64,000 bases of DNA from Streptomyces sp. VRA16 Mangrove soil (GCF_017377775.1 NZ_JAFVLN010000022.1:1-64000), one strand, 5' to 3'; numbered from the stretch's first letter, positions 51,061 through 60,288 are shown. Numbers and translations: made by a program. Notes: generated by a model not told the origin, from the sequence alone.

Positions 51061-51909
51061 ATGGAAGAAGCGACGGACACCCGCAGCGAGACGTACGCCG
51101 AACTGGCGGCCGTCGGCCCCTACGGAGTGCGCCCGGGGCACGCCCTGATCACCATGGTCGAACCGCACCCGGGGCACGAGTACGCGTACAACCGCTGGTA
51201 CGAGGACGACCACTACTACGCCGGCGCGATGGCCATGCCCTGGATGTACGCGGGGCGCCGCTGGGTGGCTACCCGCGACCTTCAACTGCTGCGCTACCCC
51301 GAGAAGTCGGCGGTCACGGAGCCGGTCACCGCGGGCTGCTACATCTCCACGTACTGGGTCACCGAAGGGCGCTACGACGACCACATGAAGTGGACCGTCG
51401 GGATCAACAAGCGGCTCAACCGGGACGGCCGGGTCTACCAGGACCGCACCCACGTCTTCACGGCGTTCCAGGACCACGCGGCGACGGTGTACCGGGACGG
51501 CGCCGCGGGCCCGCGCGACTTCCACGCGCTCGACCATCCGTACGCGGGGCTCGTGGTCGAGGTCATCGACGTCGAACAGGCCGGGCAGCGGGACGGGTTG
51601 CTGGAGTGGCTCAGGTCCCGGCATCTGCCGAAGGCGCTCGCCGGTTCACCGGCCGCGATGGTCACGGTCTTCCGGCCCACTCCGCTGCCGGGCGACCGGA
51701 TGACGTACGTGAAGCAGGTCGAGGGCGTCGACACCCGGCTGACCCTGCTCTGGTTCCTGGAGACGGATCCGCGCGAGTGCTGGCAGCGGCACTTCGCCGG
51801 ACTCGGGGAGCTGGTCGCGGGGGCGGGCCTGGGGGCCCGGGTGGAACTGATGGCGCCGTTCGTCCCGACGGTGCCGGGGACCGACCGTTACGTCGACCAA
51901 CTGCGCTGA
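51061..51909 (+). CDS. EthD-like dimeric alpha/beta-barrel protein
   Basis: A 282-residue protein. GHEYAYNRWYEDDHYYAGAM and the later WLRSRHLPKALAG, WFLETDPRECWQRHFAGLG suggest two tandem ferredoxin-like (EthD/DABB) halves. EthD-type proteins accompany monooxygenases and may process reactive intermediates. The ATG at 51061 is the likely start although the frame continues upstream through the operator. The shared palindrome places it with the LLM/SDR/amidohydrolase genes. No catalytic residue is known. Confidence 0.65.
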   Translation: MEEATDTRSETYAELAAVGPYGVRPGHALITMVEPHPGHEYAYNRWYEDDHYYAGAMAMPWMYAGRRWVATRDLQLLRYPEKSAVTEPVTAGCYISTYWVTEGRYDDHMKWTVGINKRLNRDGRVYQDRTHVFTAFQDHAATVYRDGAAGPRDFHALDHPYAGLVVEVIDVEQAGQRDGLLEWLRSRHLPKALAGSPAAMVTVFRPTPLPGDRMTYVKQVEGVDTRLTLLWFLETDPRECWQRHFAGLGELVAGAGLGARVELMAPFVPTVPGTDRYVDQLR

Positions 51910-52046
51910 CACACACGGCGGGAGAGTGCGGGGAGGCACGGCCGAGCCCCCTCGGCCAGGACGGCGGACCAGTCGAGAGGGCTCCCACAGTGGTGCGTGA
52001 TGGTGCGTATGTGGTTGTTGTGCCGTGGTGCTTCTTCGTCCTGCGA

Positions 52047-52247
52047 TCAGAACGAGCCCGCGCTCACCTCGTGCACGAACGCATTCCACGAGTCGGGGTC
52101 GAAGCCGATCGTGGGGCCTTCCACGACCTTCGAGTCGCGGACCGCGATCGCGTGCAGCACGGGGGACTTGACCTCTACACATGCGCCGTTACCCGTGGAA
52201 TACGAGGACTTGATCCAGGATTCCGTGGCGCCTTGCTGAATTGCCAT
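52047..52247 (-). CDS. DUF397 small protein (module 2)
   Basis: A 66-residue DUF397 protein: ESWIKSSYSTGNGACVEV, then IAVRDSKVVEGPTI and DSWNAFVHEV. The WIKSSYS and VRDSK blocks are clear. It lies 281 bp downstream of an Scr1-type XRE gene, rather than overlapping as in module 1. The intergenic region 52248-52528 shows no clear gene. Confidence 0.92.
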   Translation of the reverse strand: MAIQQGATESWIKSSYSTGNGACVEVKSPVLHAIAVRDSKVVEGPTIGFDPDSWNAFVHEVSAGSF

Positions 52248-52528
52248 GTTCGCTCCGGTTTAGCCAGTGGTCGAGATGGTGCACCGCTCAGTGATCCAGA
52301 GCGGTTCTCGCCAACGATGTTGTCTTGATGGCGTGATCGACGCTACTCGCCTCATTGGGTGCGTGAAGTGGCCATTCACTCAACCGGATGGCATATTCCA
52401 TAGGGGTCTTCCGTAGGCCGGAGACGGGGTGTACCGTGCGGCGCTTTTGCCTCTGAGGCATGATCAAAGGCGAATCAGGCGCGGAATCCGGCCTTCCGGA
52501 ATGCCGTCGGAGCATGCCCGGAAGATCT

Positions 52529-53386
52529 TTAGCGAGCGTACTCCTTCGCGATCTCCGAGATGAACTGTCGGGATTGCTCCACATTCAGGGCCTGTGCCCG
52601 CAGATGCTCGTACATGACGCTGTACTTCTGCACATCGTTGGCTTTCTCCAGGTACAGGTCGCTGGTGACACCCTCGATATAGACCACGCTGGAATCCGCC
52701 GCGTCGGGGAACTCCAGAATCGCGTACTGCCCGTTGAGCCCGGGGTGCGCGCCCATCTCGAACGGGATCACCTGCACGGTGACGTGCGGCAGCGCCGACT
52801 GCTCGACGAGGTGCTCCAGTTGCTCGCGCATCACGTTCTTGCCGCCGACGGTGCGGCGCAGCGCCGCCTCGTCGAGGACCGTCCACAGGCGCAGCGGGTT
52901 GTCGGCCGCCTGGATGCGCTCCTGCCGGCGCATCCGGACCTGGACGCGCTTGTCGATGTCCGACTGCGTCGTCTCCGGCAGCGCGCCGTTGATCAGCGCC
53001 TCGGCGTAGCCCCGGGTCTGCAGCAGGCCCGGGACGACCTGGGGGTCGTAGACGCGCAGGCTCGCCGCGTCCGTCTCCAGGCCGATGTAGACGCTGTACG
53101 GGATGTCTCCGAAGGAGTGCCACCAGCCCTGCTGGCGCGAGTCCTTGGCCATCTGCATCAGCGAGTCGACGATGCGGTGGTCCTCGACCTCGTACACCCC
53201 GCACAGGTCGCGGACGTCGCGCTGGCTGATGCTGCGCCGCCCGTTCTCCAGGCGGCTGATCTTCGACTGCGAGACCAGCAGGCGCTCGGCGACCTCCTCG
53301 GCGGTCATGCCCTTGAGCTCGCGGAGCCTCCGCAGCTCCTGGCCCAACCGGCGTCGCCTGACGGTGGGATTGACGTTGGACGCCAC
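52529..53386 (-). CDS. XRE-family regulator, Scr1/WhiJ-like (module 2)
   Basis: A 285-residue protein. The HTH at about 12-60 reads LGQELRRLRELKGMTAEEVAERLLVSQSK. The C-terminal DUF5753 domain has VYDPQVVPGLLQTRGYAEALI, MREQLEHLVEQSALPHVTVQVIP and HLRAQALNVEQSRQFI. The GTG at 53386 is chosen as it follows GGAGGT at a usable distance and matches the family start; an upstream ATG adds nine residues. A 13-bp palindrome and another inverted repeat lie just upstream. Confidence 0.9.
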   Translation of the reverse strand: MASNVNPTVRRRRLGQELRRLRELKGMTAEEVAERLLVSQSKISRLENGRRSISQRDVRDLCGVYEVEDHRIVDSLMQMAKDSRQQGWWHSFGDIPYSVYIGLETDAASLRVYDPQVVPGLLQTRGYAEALINGALPETTQSDIDKRVQVRMRRQERIQAADNPLRLWTVLDEAALRRTVGGKNVMREQLEHLVEQSALPHVTVQVIPFEMGAHPGLNGQYAILEFPDAADSSVVYIEGVTSDLYLEKANDVQKYSVMYEHLRAQALNVEQSRQFISEIAKEYAR

Positions 53387-53699
53387 GGGACGTGCACCTC
53401 CGGCTGCGTGCATTTTTTATACGTTGCGTATCTGCTGCTCAGCAGATTGCCACCAACGGCCTCCCGGCGCTGCCAAACAGCGGATATGCACGGGAAACGC
53501 AGCCGGAACGCGACCGCGCGGGACGACGGCCGGGAGCCGCCCCGAGGGACGGACGTCCTGACGCATCGCCCCGCGCGGTACAGCGGCTCCCGAACCGGGT
53601 CTTGGGGACTGCGGTGCGGCGCTGTTGCGGGTGGTGCCGGTGGTGCCAGTGGTGGTGCGGGTGGTTACGCGTGGTGCTGTGCCGTCGGCCCAGTGGACC
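53387..53699. promoter_or_regulatory. Promoter region of module-2 XRE gene, with palindromes
   Basis: The gap of 313 bp contains ATACGTTGCGTAT (53419-53431) and CTGCTGCTCAGCAG (53432-53445), both inverted repeats and likely XRE operators. A GGTGGT-rich run lies at 53630-53690. No ORF is supported. Confidence 0.55.
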
Positions 53700-54440
53700 T
53701 CAGTGGGCGACGGCGCGTGCCATCGAACCGTGGCGCTGTTGCTGCATCGGAACGCCCCTGGCCGGTTCCGGTGCGCCCCGGCCCGCCGGAGCGGCGGGCG
53801 AGCGGCGTGGCTGAGCGGCCACACCGTTCTGGACGTCCATCACGGCGTGCGCCACGAGGCCGCCCATGGGGTCGTGCCTGATCAGATCCCGCAACCGGGA
53901 GCGGGACGATCGTCCCTCGTTCCCCGGGTACAGGTGCTTGCCGAGTCCGACCGCGTGGGCCAGGGCGGCGAGCGCCGCGGTCCGTGGGTCCGGCGGGACG
54001 CCGGTACGGATCGCACTGTCCAGCCGGGCCCTGATCTCCCGGCTGATCGCCGTGTCCGTCGCCTGGTAGCGAGTCGTCGGCAGTACCCCGCACATCTGGC
54101 CGGCCACGGCATGCACCATGCCGCACCGCTCCAGGTGCGAGAGGTAGGTCTGGCGAAGCCCAAGGCGCGGCCCGCCAATCCAGTGGACCGCCCGCACCGG
54201 AGCGCCACGCCTTCGCAGCAACTCCAACGCGCAGTCCAGTGTCGGATCTCCAGTCGGCCGTGGCACCACCACGGCGATACGATCCCCGTCTGGGGCTATC
54301 CGTCCGGCCAGCGCCAGCTCTACTAGCTGTGCTCCGGCCAGACCGAGGTCGAGCGACTGCGGCTGTGCGGTGGTACCCGTGGTCGGGTCCAGCGCCAGCA
54401 GCAGAAGCTCCTCCGGAAGTGTTCTGCGGCTCCTGCCCAT
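53700..54440 (-). CDS. GPP34 family (GOLPH3-like) phosphoprotein
   Basis: A 246-residue protein. LPEELLLLALDPTTG then LDLGLAGAQLVELALAGRI is the GPP34/GOLPH3 start, and GMVHAVAGQMCGVLPTTRYQATD the middle block. In eukaryotes the family binds phosphatidylinositol-4-phosphate; in Streptomyces the role is unknown. The C-terminal 40 residues are Pro/Gln/Arg-rich and may be disordered. It is divergent from the carboxypeptidase gene. Confidence 0.87.
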   Translation of the reverse strand: MGRSRRTLPEELLLLALDPTTGTTAQPQSLDLGLAGAQLVELALAGRIAPDGDRIAVVVPRPTGDPTLDCALELLRRRGAPVRAVHWIGGPRLGLRQTYLSHLERCGMVHAVAGQMCGVLPTTRYQATDTAISREIRARLDSAIRTGVPPDPRTAALAALAHAVGLGKHLYPGNEGRSSRSRLRDLIRHDPMGGLVAHAVMDVQNGVAAQPRRSPAAPAGRGAPEPARGVPMQQQRHGSMARAVAH

Positions 54441-54503
54441 CCATGCCTCCCCGCGTGGATGAATGACAGGGTGACCCCTCTCACATTGGTCTGTCGAGAG
54501 TGC

Positions 54504-54569
54504 GTGGGGGCTTTGGGCGGGAACCAGTAGGTATGTCGTTCTCGTCTACCACGTGGGTTAAGCCCCCAC
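54504..54569. repeat. Inverted repeat around the dacC promoter
   Basis: GTGGGGGCTT (54504-54513) and AAGCCCCCAC (54560-54569) flank the sigma-E-like promoter. It may act as an operator or form a transcript hairpin. Confidence 0.55.
54520..54548 (+). promoter_or_regulatory. Sigma-E-type ECF promoter upstream of the carboxypeptidase gene
   Basis: GGAACC (54520-54525) and CGTCTA (54543-54548) are separated by 17 bases, matching the S. coelicolor sigma-E consensus GGAAC-N16/17-GTCT. This sigma factor responds to envelope stress, which suits a peptidoglycan enzyme. Transcription start near 54556 leaves an 88-base leader. Confidence 0.7.
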
Positions 54570-54644
54570 ACAGGACACTGGTACATGGTTCGGACAGCGT
54601 CGGCTGGCGCCGGCACGTAGTGGTTAGCGGTCGAGGAGGCATCG

Positions 54645-57482
54645 GTGGCGGGGACCCCCGACAGGTCGGGAGAGCAGCAGGCGTCGGGAGGCCCGGGCCC
54701 GGAGGAGCGCGATCCGCGTCTCGCCGTGGCGCGGGAGAACCCGCCGTCCGGAGTGGACCGGGCGACGGCCGTCTTCTCGGTCCGTGACGTGCCGGAGGCC
54801 GGTTCCGGTTCCGGTTCCGGTGGATCGGGCGCCGTGGAATCCGGCGATGCGCGGCTGCGTGCCGCGGTGGCCGCGTGGGTGGCGGGCGGCTCCTCCGACG
54901 ACGAGTCCGGGGCTGCTGAAGCAAACCCCGCGACTGCGAATTCTTCGAACGCGGAACCCGGTACCGGCGACTCCGAGAAGGCGAATCCTTCCGGCGCGGA
55001 CCGCGCCGATGCGGGTTCGGCTGCCGCCGGTTCCGTTGCGGCGTCGTCTGCGGGCGCGAAGGGTGCTGGGTCTGCGGGCGGCGATGACGCGGGCGCCGAG
55101 TCCGGCGATGACGGGGCCGCGGGGGCGAACGACGCCGTCGCCGCCGAGTCCTCCGAGTCCGCCGAGTCCTCCGATGACGATGCCGCTGCCGTGAGTTCCG
55201 CCGGCGCCGGGTCCGGCGATGGTGCCGCTGGCGCAAAGGCCGCTGACGCCGAGTCCAAGGGCGGTGACTCCGCGACGGCGAAGTCCGCCGCTTCCGGTGC
55301 CGGGGCGGCCGAGGGAACGGGCTCGGCTGCTGCCGGGTCCGGCGATGGTGCCGCTGCCGCGAAGCCCGCTGACGCCGAGCCGTCGGACGCGAAGCCCGTA
55401 GACGGCGACTCCGCGACCGTGGAGCCCACAGCTTCCGCCGCCGCGGCCGCCGGGGCCGCGGGCTCCGCCGCCGCGAAGCCCGCCGACGCCGAGCTGTCGG
55501 GCCCGAAGCCCGTAGACGGCGACTCCGCGACCGCGAAGCCCGTAGACGGCGACACCGCGGGCGCGAAGCCCACGGGTGGCGACTCGGTGACCGAGAAGCC
55601 CACGGGCGGCGACGCCGCCGGTGCCAAGTCCGCCGGGGCGGACGCCTCCGGGGCTCAGCCCGCCACCGGGTCCAAGCCCGCGGACCGCACCCCGTCGGAC
55701 GCCAAGCCCACCGGCTCCAGGCCGTCCTGGGCCGAGCCCGCCGACTCCGAGCCGGCCGCCGCCGACCCCAAGCCGGCCGGCACCGAGCCGGGCGCCGTCA
55801 GCCCCACCGACCCCAAGCCAGCCGGTACCGACCCCAAGCCAGCCGGTACCGACTCCAAGTCGGACGGCACCGACCCCAAGTCGGCCGCCGCCGACCCCAA
55901 GCCGGACGGTGCCAAGCCCGCCCCCGCCGTCGATCAGCCGACCGCCGTCTTCAAGGCCGTGAAGCCGCCGGTCGATCAGCCGACCACGATGCTGAAGTCG
56001 CCGGCCGCCGCGGCCGGGAAGGGCAGGGCGGCCGAGAGCGAGGCCGAGCGGACCAGCAAGTTCGTGCCGCTCAAGCCGCTCGACCAGAGCAAGCCCGCTG
56101 CCGCGGCCACGCCGGAGGCAGTCGTCGGGCCGAAGCCGCAGGCGCCCGCCGAGGCCGAGCGGACGCGGCAGCAGCCGTTGCCGCCGAAGCCGCCGCTGGA
56201 TCTGCTCGCCGAGCTGACCAACACGCCGCCGCCCCCGGAGACCCGGGTGCGCACCACGGTGCGCCGGGTGAAGATCTGGACGCCGCTCGTCCTCCTGCTG
56301 ATCGTCGTATTTGCGATCGTGCAGGCCGTCCGGCCGCTCCCGACGCCCACCCTGAGCCTCACCGCGCAGGAGACCGTGTCGTTCGACGGCGACAAGCCGT
56401 CCGTGCCGTGGCCCGGCCAGGGCCAGGCGGCGATGGACGTCAACGGCATCGGCACGTTCGGCACCTCCGGTGCCCAGAAGCCCGTACCGATCGCCAGCAT
56501 CGCCAAGGTCATGACGGTCTATGTGATCCTCAAGGACCACCCGCTGAAGACCGGTGACAAGGGCCCGCAGATCACGGTCGACGCCGCGGCGCAGAAGCAC
56601 TACGAGACCGGCAAGGCCGAGAACGAGTCGGTGGTCAAGGTGACCGCCGGCCAGAAGATCACCGAGTACGAGGCGCTGCAGGCGGTCATGCTGCCGTCCG
56701 CCAACAACATCGCCAAGCTGCTCGCGCGCTGGGACACCGGCTCCGCCTCCGAGGACACGTTCGTCGCGAAGATGAACAAGACCGCGGGGGAGCTGGGGAT
56801 GAAGAACACGACCTACACCGACCCCAGCGGGCTCGACAAGACGACCGTCTCCACCGCCGAGGACCTGGTGAAGCTGGGCCGCGCCGCGATGGAGAACCCG
56901 GTGTTCGCGGCGATCGCCCAGCAGCCCAGGTACGTGGACCTCAACGGCGACGCGCAGAAGAACTTCCTCGGCCTCGTCCCGACCGTCGCCGTCGGCATCA
57001 AGACCGGCACCACCACCGCGGCCGGCGGCAACATCCTGTTCGCCGCGCAGAAGACGGTGAACGGCAAGAAGCAGATGATCATCGGCGCCGCCCTCGGCCA
57101 GTACGGGCAGAACGGCGTGGCCAACATCGACGAGGTCACCGCGGTCGTGAAGCGCCTCATCGAGTCCGGGCAGAACGCCCTGAAGGCCAAGACGATCGTC
57201 AAGAAGGGCGACGTCGTCGGCAAGGTCGACGACGGCCTGGGCGGCACGACGCCCGTCGTCGCGACGAAGGACGTCAGCGCCGTCGGCTGGTCGGGCCTGA
57301 CCGTCAGGCTCGCCCTCGACACCGAGAAGGGCAAGACGGTCCCGCACTCCGCGAAGGCCGGCACCACGGTCGGCGTACTGAGCGTCGGCGACGGCAAGAA
57401 CGACGCCGTCGAGGTGCCCGTCGCCCTCCAGAAGGACCTCACCGAGCCCGGCTTCGGCGCGAAAATCAAGCGCGTCGGGTGA
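54645..57482 (+). CDS. D-alanyl-D-alanine carboxypeptidase (S11) with long low-complexity N-terminus
   Basis: A 945-residue protein starting at GTG. Residues 1-540 are a low-complexity Ala/Asp/Glu/Pro/Lys region with repeats such as KPVDGDSATAKP, followed by one membrane helix (about 544-562, WTPLVLLLIVVFAIVQAV). The outside domain has the PBP5-type motifs S618-x-x-K621 (ASIAKVM), S685-x-N (PSANN), and K786-T-G (IKTGT). It trims terminal D-Ala from peptidoglycan. The N-terminal part is cytoplasmic, and very long for the family. A sigma-E-like promoter lies upstream. Confidence 0.93.
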   Translation: MAGTPDRSGEQQASGGPGPEERDPRLAVARENPPSGVDRATAVFSVRDVPEAGSGSGSGGSGAVESGDARLRAAVAAWVAGGSSDDESGAAEANPATANSSNAEPGTGDSEKANPSGADRADAGSAAAGSVAASSAGAKGAGSAGGDDAGAESGDDGAAGANDAVAAESSESAESSDDDAAAVSSAGAGSGDGAAGAKAADAESKGGDSATAKSAASGAGAAEGTGSAAAGSGDGAAAAKPADAEPSDAKPVDGDSATVEPTASAAAAAGAAGSAAAKPADAELSGPKPVDGDSATAKPVDGDTAGAKPTGGDSVTEKPTGGDAAGAKSAGADASGAQPATGSKPADRTPSDAKPTGSRPSWAEPADSEPAAADPKPAGTEPGAVSPTDPKPAGTDPKPAGTDSKSDGTDPKSAAADPKPDGAKPAPAVDQPTAVFKAVKPPVDQPTTMLKSPAAAAGKGRAAESEAERTSKFVPLKPLDQSKPAAAATPEAVVGPKPQAPAEAERTRQQPLPPKPPLDLLAELTNTPPPPETRVRTTVRRVKIWTPLVLLLIVVFAIVQAVRPLPTPTLSLTAQETVSFDGDKPSVPWPGQGQAAMDVNGIGTFGTSGAQKPVPIASIAKVMTVYVILKDHPLKTGDKGPQITVDAAAQKHYETGKAENESVVKVTAGQKITEYEALQAVMLPSANNIAKLLARWDTGSASEDTFVAKMNKTAGELGMKNTTYTDPSGLDKTTVSTAEDLVKLGRAAMENPVFAAIAQQPRYVDLNGDAQKNFLGLVPTVAVGIKTGTTTAAGGNILFAAQKTVNGKKQMIIGAALGQYGQNGVANIDEVTAVVKRLIESGQNALKAKTIVKKGDVVGKVDDGLGGTTPVVATKDVSAVGWSGLTVRLALDTEKGKTVPHSAKAGTTVGVLSVGDGKNDAVEVPVALQKDLTEPGFGAKIKRVG

Positions 57483-57626
57483 CGTCCGTGCGGGAGGCTG
57501 GTGACCACCGGCCTCCCGCGGCGCCCGTTCACAGGTGCCGTGCTAGCGTCGCGAGACCGGGGCAGGACCGGGACGTTCGGGACGTTCCCTCGGTCGTTAC
57601 GACGAAACGCACGGGGAGTGTCAGCA

Positions 57627-59483
57627 GTGACCACAGCGGAGCCGACGCGCGCCGACGACGCGGATCCGGGCTCGGGGCGGGTACGAATACAGCGGCCCGC
57701 GCAGCACGCGGGCACGGCGGGACCGCAGCCGGAGCAGGACGCGGCGCGGAGCGAGCGACAGGGAGCGTGGGCGCGGCGCGCCGCAGGCCATCCCGTGGTC
57801 CTCACCACCGCCATCGCGGGTGTCCTGCACCTCATCTGGTTCTTCACGTTCGCGAACAGTGGCGGTGACCTCGCCGCGCAGGACGCGTGGGCCGAGTTCG
57901 TCGGCCGGCACCCCGACTCCGCGTACAACCTCGCCTGGTACGGCGGCATGCACCCGGTCTCGTACAGCGTGGTGTCGCCGTATCTGATGTCCGTGCTCGG
58001 GGTGCGGACGACGATGATGATCGCGGGGACCTTCTCCGCGACCCTGCTGACGATGATCCTGATCAGGACGCGGGCCGTCGCCAAGCCGCTGTGGCCCGCG
58101 CTCGCGGGCGTCTTCGCGCTGCTGTGCAACGCCGCGTCGGGGCGCGTCACCTTCGGGCTCGGCATGATGTTCGGGCTCGGCGCGGTCGCCGCCGTGTTCT
58201 GCTGGCCGTACCGCTGGCGCCGCCGGCGCTGGGCCAAGGCCGCCGTCGCCGCGCCGCTCGCCGGGATCGCGACCGCCTGCTCGCCGGTGGCGGGGCTCTT
58301 CGTGGGGCTCGTCGCCGTCGCCCTGTTCCTGCAGAAGAGACGGCCGGGTGCGTACGCGCTCGGGCTCGCGCCCACCGCCGTGGTCGGGCTGTCGGCGTGG
58401 CTGTTCCCGTTCTCGGGGACCCAGCCGATGTCGTTCTGGTCGGCGCTGCTGCCGATCGTCTACGGGGTCCTCGGCTTCGTACTCGTACCGAAGGAATGGG
58501 TGACGGTCCGGATCACCTCCGCCGTCTACACCCTGTCCGTGCTGCTCGTCTGGCTGATCAGCTCGCAGATCGGCTCCAACATCACCCGTCTTCCGATGCT
58601 CTTCTCGGGCGTCGTGCTCCTCGCCGCGCTGCCGTTCACCGTGCCGCGCTCGCGCAAGTGGTACGTGATCGTGGTGGCGTTCATCGGGTTCAACGGGTGG
58701 ATCGGCTTCAAGTCCGTCGACGACGTCGTGCACACCACGCCCGCCGCCTCCTGGGCCCGCGAGCTGGCGCCGCTCGTCAACGAGCTGCAGGAGGTCAGCG
58801 CCGGGCGCGGCCGTGTCGAGGTCGTGCCGGCCCGCTCGCACCGGGAGGCCTCCGCGCTCGCCCCGTACGTGAACCTGGCGCGCGGCTGGAACCGCCAGGC
58901 CGACATGGAGCGCAATCCCCTCTTCTACGACGACACCCTCAACTCGGCGAACTATCACGAGTGGCTCAAGCGCTGGGCCGTGCACTACGTGGTGCTGCCC
59001 AAGGGCGAGCCGGACGGCTCCGGCGGCGAGCGCGAGCGGGAGCTGGTGCAGCGCGGCCTGCCGTATCTGAAGCAGGTGTGGGGCGACGCCAACTGGCAGC
59101 TGTTCGCGGTCGCCGACCCGACGCCGATGGCCGAGCCGCACGCCGTCGTCGACGCCGCCGAGCAGGGCGAGCTGACCATCGAGGTGACGCAGCCGGGCCG
59201 CGTCCTGATCCGGATCCCGTACTCGCCGTGGCTGTCCGTGGTCGACGCCGAAGGCAAGAGCCTGGGCGCGCCGCAGGAGACCGAGGCGTCGAAGCGGGCG
59301 CGGGAGCAGGACGACAGCCTGCCGAAGCGGTACGCGAATCCGCACGGGTGCCTGATGGAGACCGAGGAGGACGCGGCGGGGGACCAGTGGACGGTGCTGC
59401 TCGCGCCCAAGGCCGGGACGTATCACCTGGCGGCGCCCTACAAGTGGTCGCGGGGCACCCCGTGCCCGGACGAGCTGCGCTAG
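57627..59483 (+). CDS. Multipass membrane protein of the MFS/GT-C-like type
   Basis: A 618-residue protein with about 10 to 12 hydrophobic segments from residue 62 on, and a C-terminal extracytoplasmic part rich in charged residues from about 380. SYSVVSPYLMSVLGVRTTMM and WYVIVVAFIGFNGWIGF are in the helices. Streptomyces homologues are annotated as transporters, but the layout also fits an arabinofuranosyl/mannosyltransferase-like GT-C protein. The GTG at 57627 has GGGGAG upstream. It follows the carboxypeptidase gene by 145 bp, so an envelope role is likely. Confidence 0.75.
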   Translation: MTTAEPTRADDADPGSGRVRIQRPAQHAGTAGPQPEQDAARSERQGAWARRAAGHPVVLTTAIAGVLHLIWFFTFANSGGDLAAQDAWAEFVGRHPDSAYNLAWYGGMHPVSYSVVSPYLMSVLGVRTTMMIAGTFSATLLTMILIRTRAVAKPLWPALAGVFALLCNAASGRVTFGLGMMFGLGAVAAVFCWPYRWRRRRWAKAAVAAPLAGIATACSPVAGLFVGLVAVALFLQKRRPGAYALGLAPTAVVGLSAWLFPFSGTQPMSFWSALLPIVYGVLGFVLVPKEWVTVRITSAVYTLSVLLVWLISSQIGSNITRLPMLFSGVVLLAALPFTVPRSRKWYVIVVAFIGFNGWIGFKSVDDVVHTTPAASWARELAPLVNELQEVSAGRGRVEVVPARSHREASALAPYVNLARGWNRQADMERNPLFYDDTLNSANYHEWLKRWAVHYVVLPKGEPDGSGGERERELVQRGLPYLKQVWGDANWQLFAVADPTPMAEPHAVVDAAEQGELTIEVTQPGRVLIRIPYSPWLSVVDAEGKSLGAPQETEASKRAREQDDSLPKRYANPHGCLMETEEDAAGDQWTVLLAPKAGTYHLAAPYKWSRGTPCPDELR

Positions 59484-59541
59484 CGGGATCGCGTCCGCCG
59501 GATCGGGTCGCGTTGCCGGACGCGGCTCGTGGTGGGTCGCT

Positions 59542-59605
59542 CGCGCAGTTCCCCGCGCCCCCTGGGCGAGCGACGCTCGCATCCAGGGGCGCGGGGAACT
59601 GCGCG
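59542..59605. terminator. Long terminator hairpin between convergent genes
   Basis: GCGCAGTTCCCCGCGCCCC pairs with GGGGCGCGGGGAACTGCGC around GCGAGCGACGCTCGC. Very similar hairpins recur in Streptomyces genomes. It lies between the membrane protein (+) and aldolase (-). Confidence 0.85.
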
Positions 59606-59667
59606 ACCAGCCACGACGAGAGCCGCACCCGGCAACGGAACCGCACCTGGCAGACGCTCTCAGCGGC

Positions 59668-60288
59668 TCAGCGGGTCAGCAACCCCGCCAGCCGGGGCAG
59701 CTGAGCCGGGTCCTCCAGCGCCGAGCCCACCGCGACGACCCGCGCCCCGGCCTCCAGGTACGCGGCAGCGTTCCCCGCGTCGACGCCGCCCGTCGCCACG
59801 AACGGCACCTCGGGGAACGGCCCGCGCATCGCCCGGAACCAGCCCGTGCCGAGCACGCTCGCCGGGAACGCCTTCAGCCAGTCGAGGCCGAGCGCCCGCG
59901 CCGCCTGCACCTCGCCGGGCGTGGCCACCCCGGGCAGATGCGGCAGGCCCGCCGCGACACTGGCCCGCGCCACCTCCGCGTCGAGCCCGGGGGCCACCGT
60001 GAACGCGGCGCCCGCCGCCACCGCCCACTCCAGCCGCTCGGCCGAGGTGACCGTGCCCGCGCCGACCGGCCTGCCGCGAGCGGCCCCGGCGGCGACGACC
60101 GCGGCGAGCACCCCGGCGGCCGCCTCGGTCTGCACCGGTACCTCGACGCACTCGATGCCCAACTCCCATGCCCGCTCGGCGAGTTCGACGGTCCTCGCGG
60201 CGGGCATGCCGCGCAGGATCGCCATCACGGGCACCCCGGCGAACAACTCGTCGAAGGTCGGCGGTGCGGGGGTCGTCACGGTCGCCAT
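59668..60288 (-). CDS. eda: 2-dehydro-3-deoxy-phosphogluconate (KDPG) aldolase
   Basis: A 206-residue class-I aldolase. The general-base E49 in ECVEVPVQTE and the Schiff-base K139 in DWLKAFPAS are seen, together with GAGTVTSAERL and ATGGVDAGNA. It splits KDPG to pyruvate and glyceraldehyde-3-phosphate, possibly also 4-hydroxy-2-oxoglutarate. With the KDG kinase upstream it completes a 2-keto-3-deoxygluconate route. The ATG at 60288 starts 10 bp inside the remnant of the IclR gene. Confidence 0.92.
   Translation of the reverse strand: MATVTTPAPPTFDELFAGVPVMAILRGMPAARTVELAERAWELGIECVEVPVQTEAAAGVLAAVVAAGAARGRPVGAGTVTSAERLEWAVAAGAAFTVAPGLDAEVARASVAAGLPHLPGVATPGEVQAARALGLDWLKAFPASVLGTGWFRAMRGPFPEVPFVATGGVDAGNAAAYLEAGARVVAVGSALEDPAQLPRLAGLLTR

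Noticed and set aside
49891..51624. Large ORFs in two directions across the 50-kb minisatellite with pentapeptide-like repeats
   Set aside because: A 15-bp period keeps any frame open on both strands; they run through real genes in the wrong frame.
54624..57347. 907-residue minus-strand ORF with long LGVGG-type repeats
   Set aside because: It is the opposite-strand shadow of the carboxypeptidase repeats and high-GC DNA; its codon third positions are not GC-biased and it overlaps a gene with all catalytic motifs.
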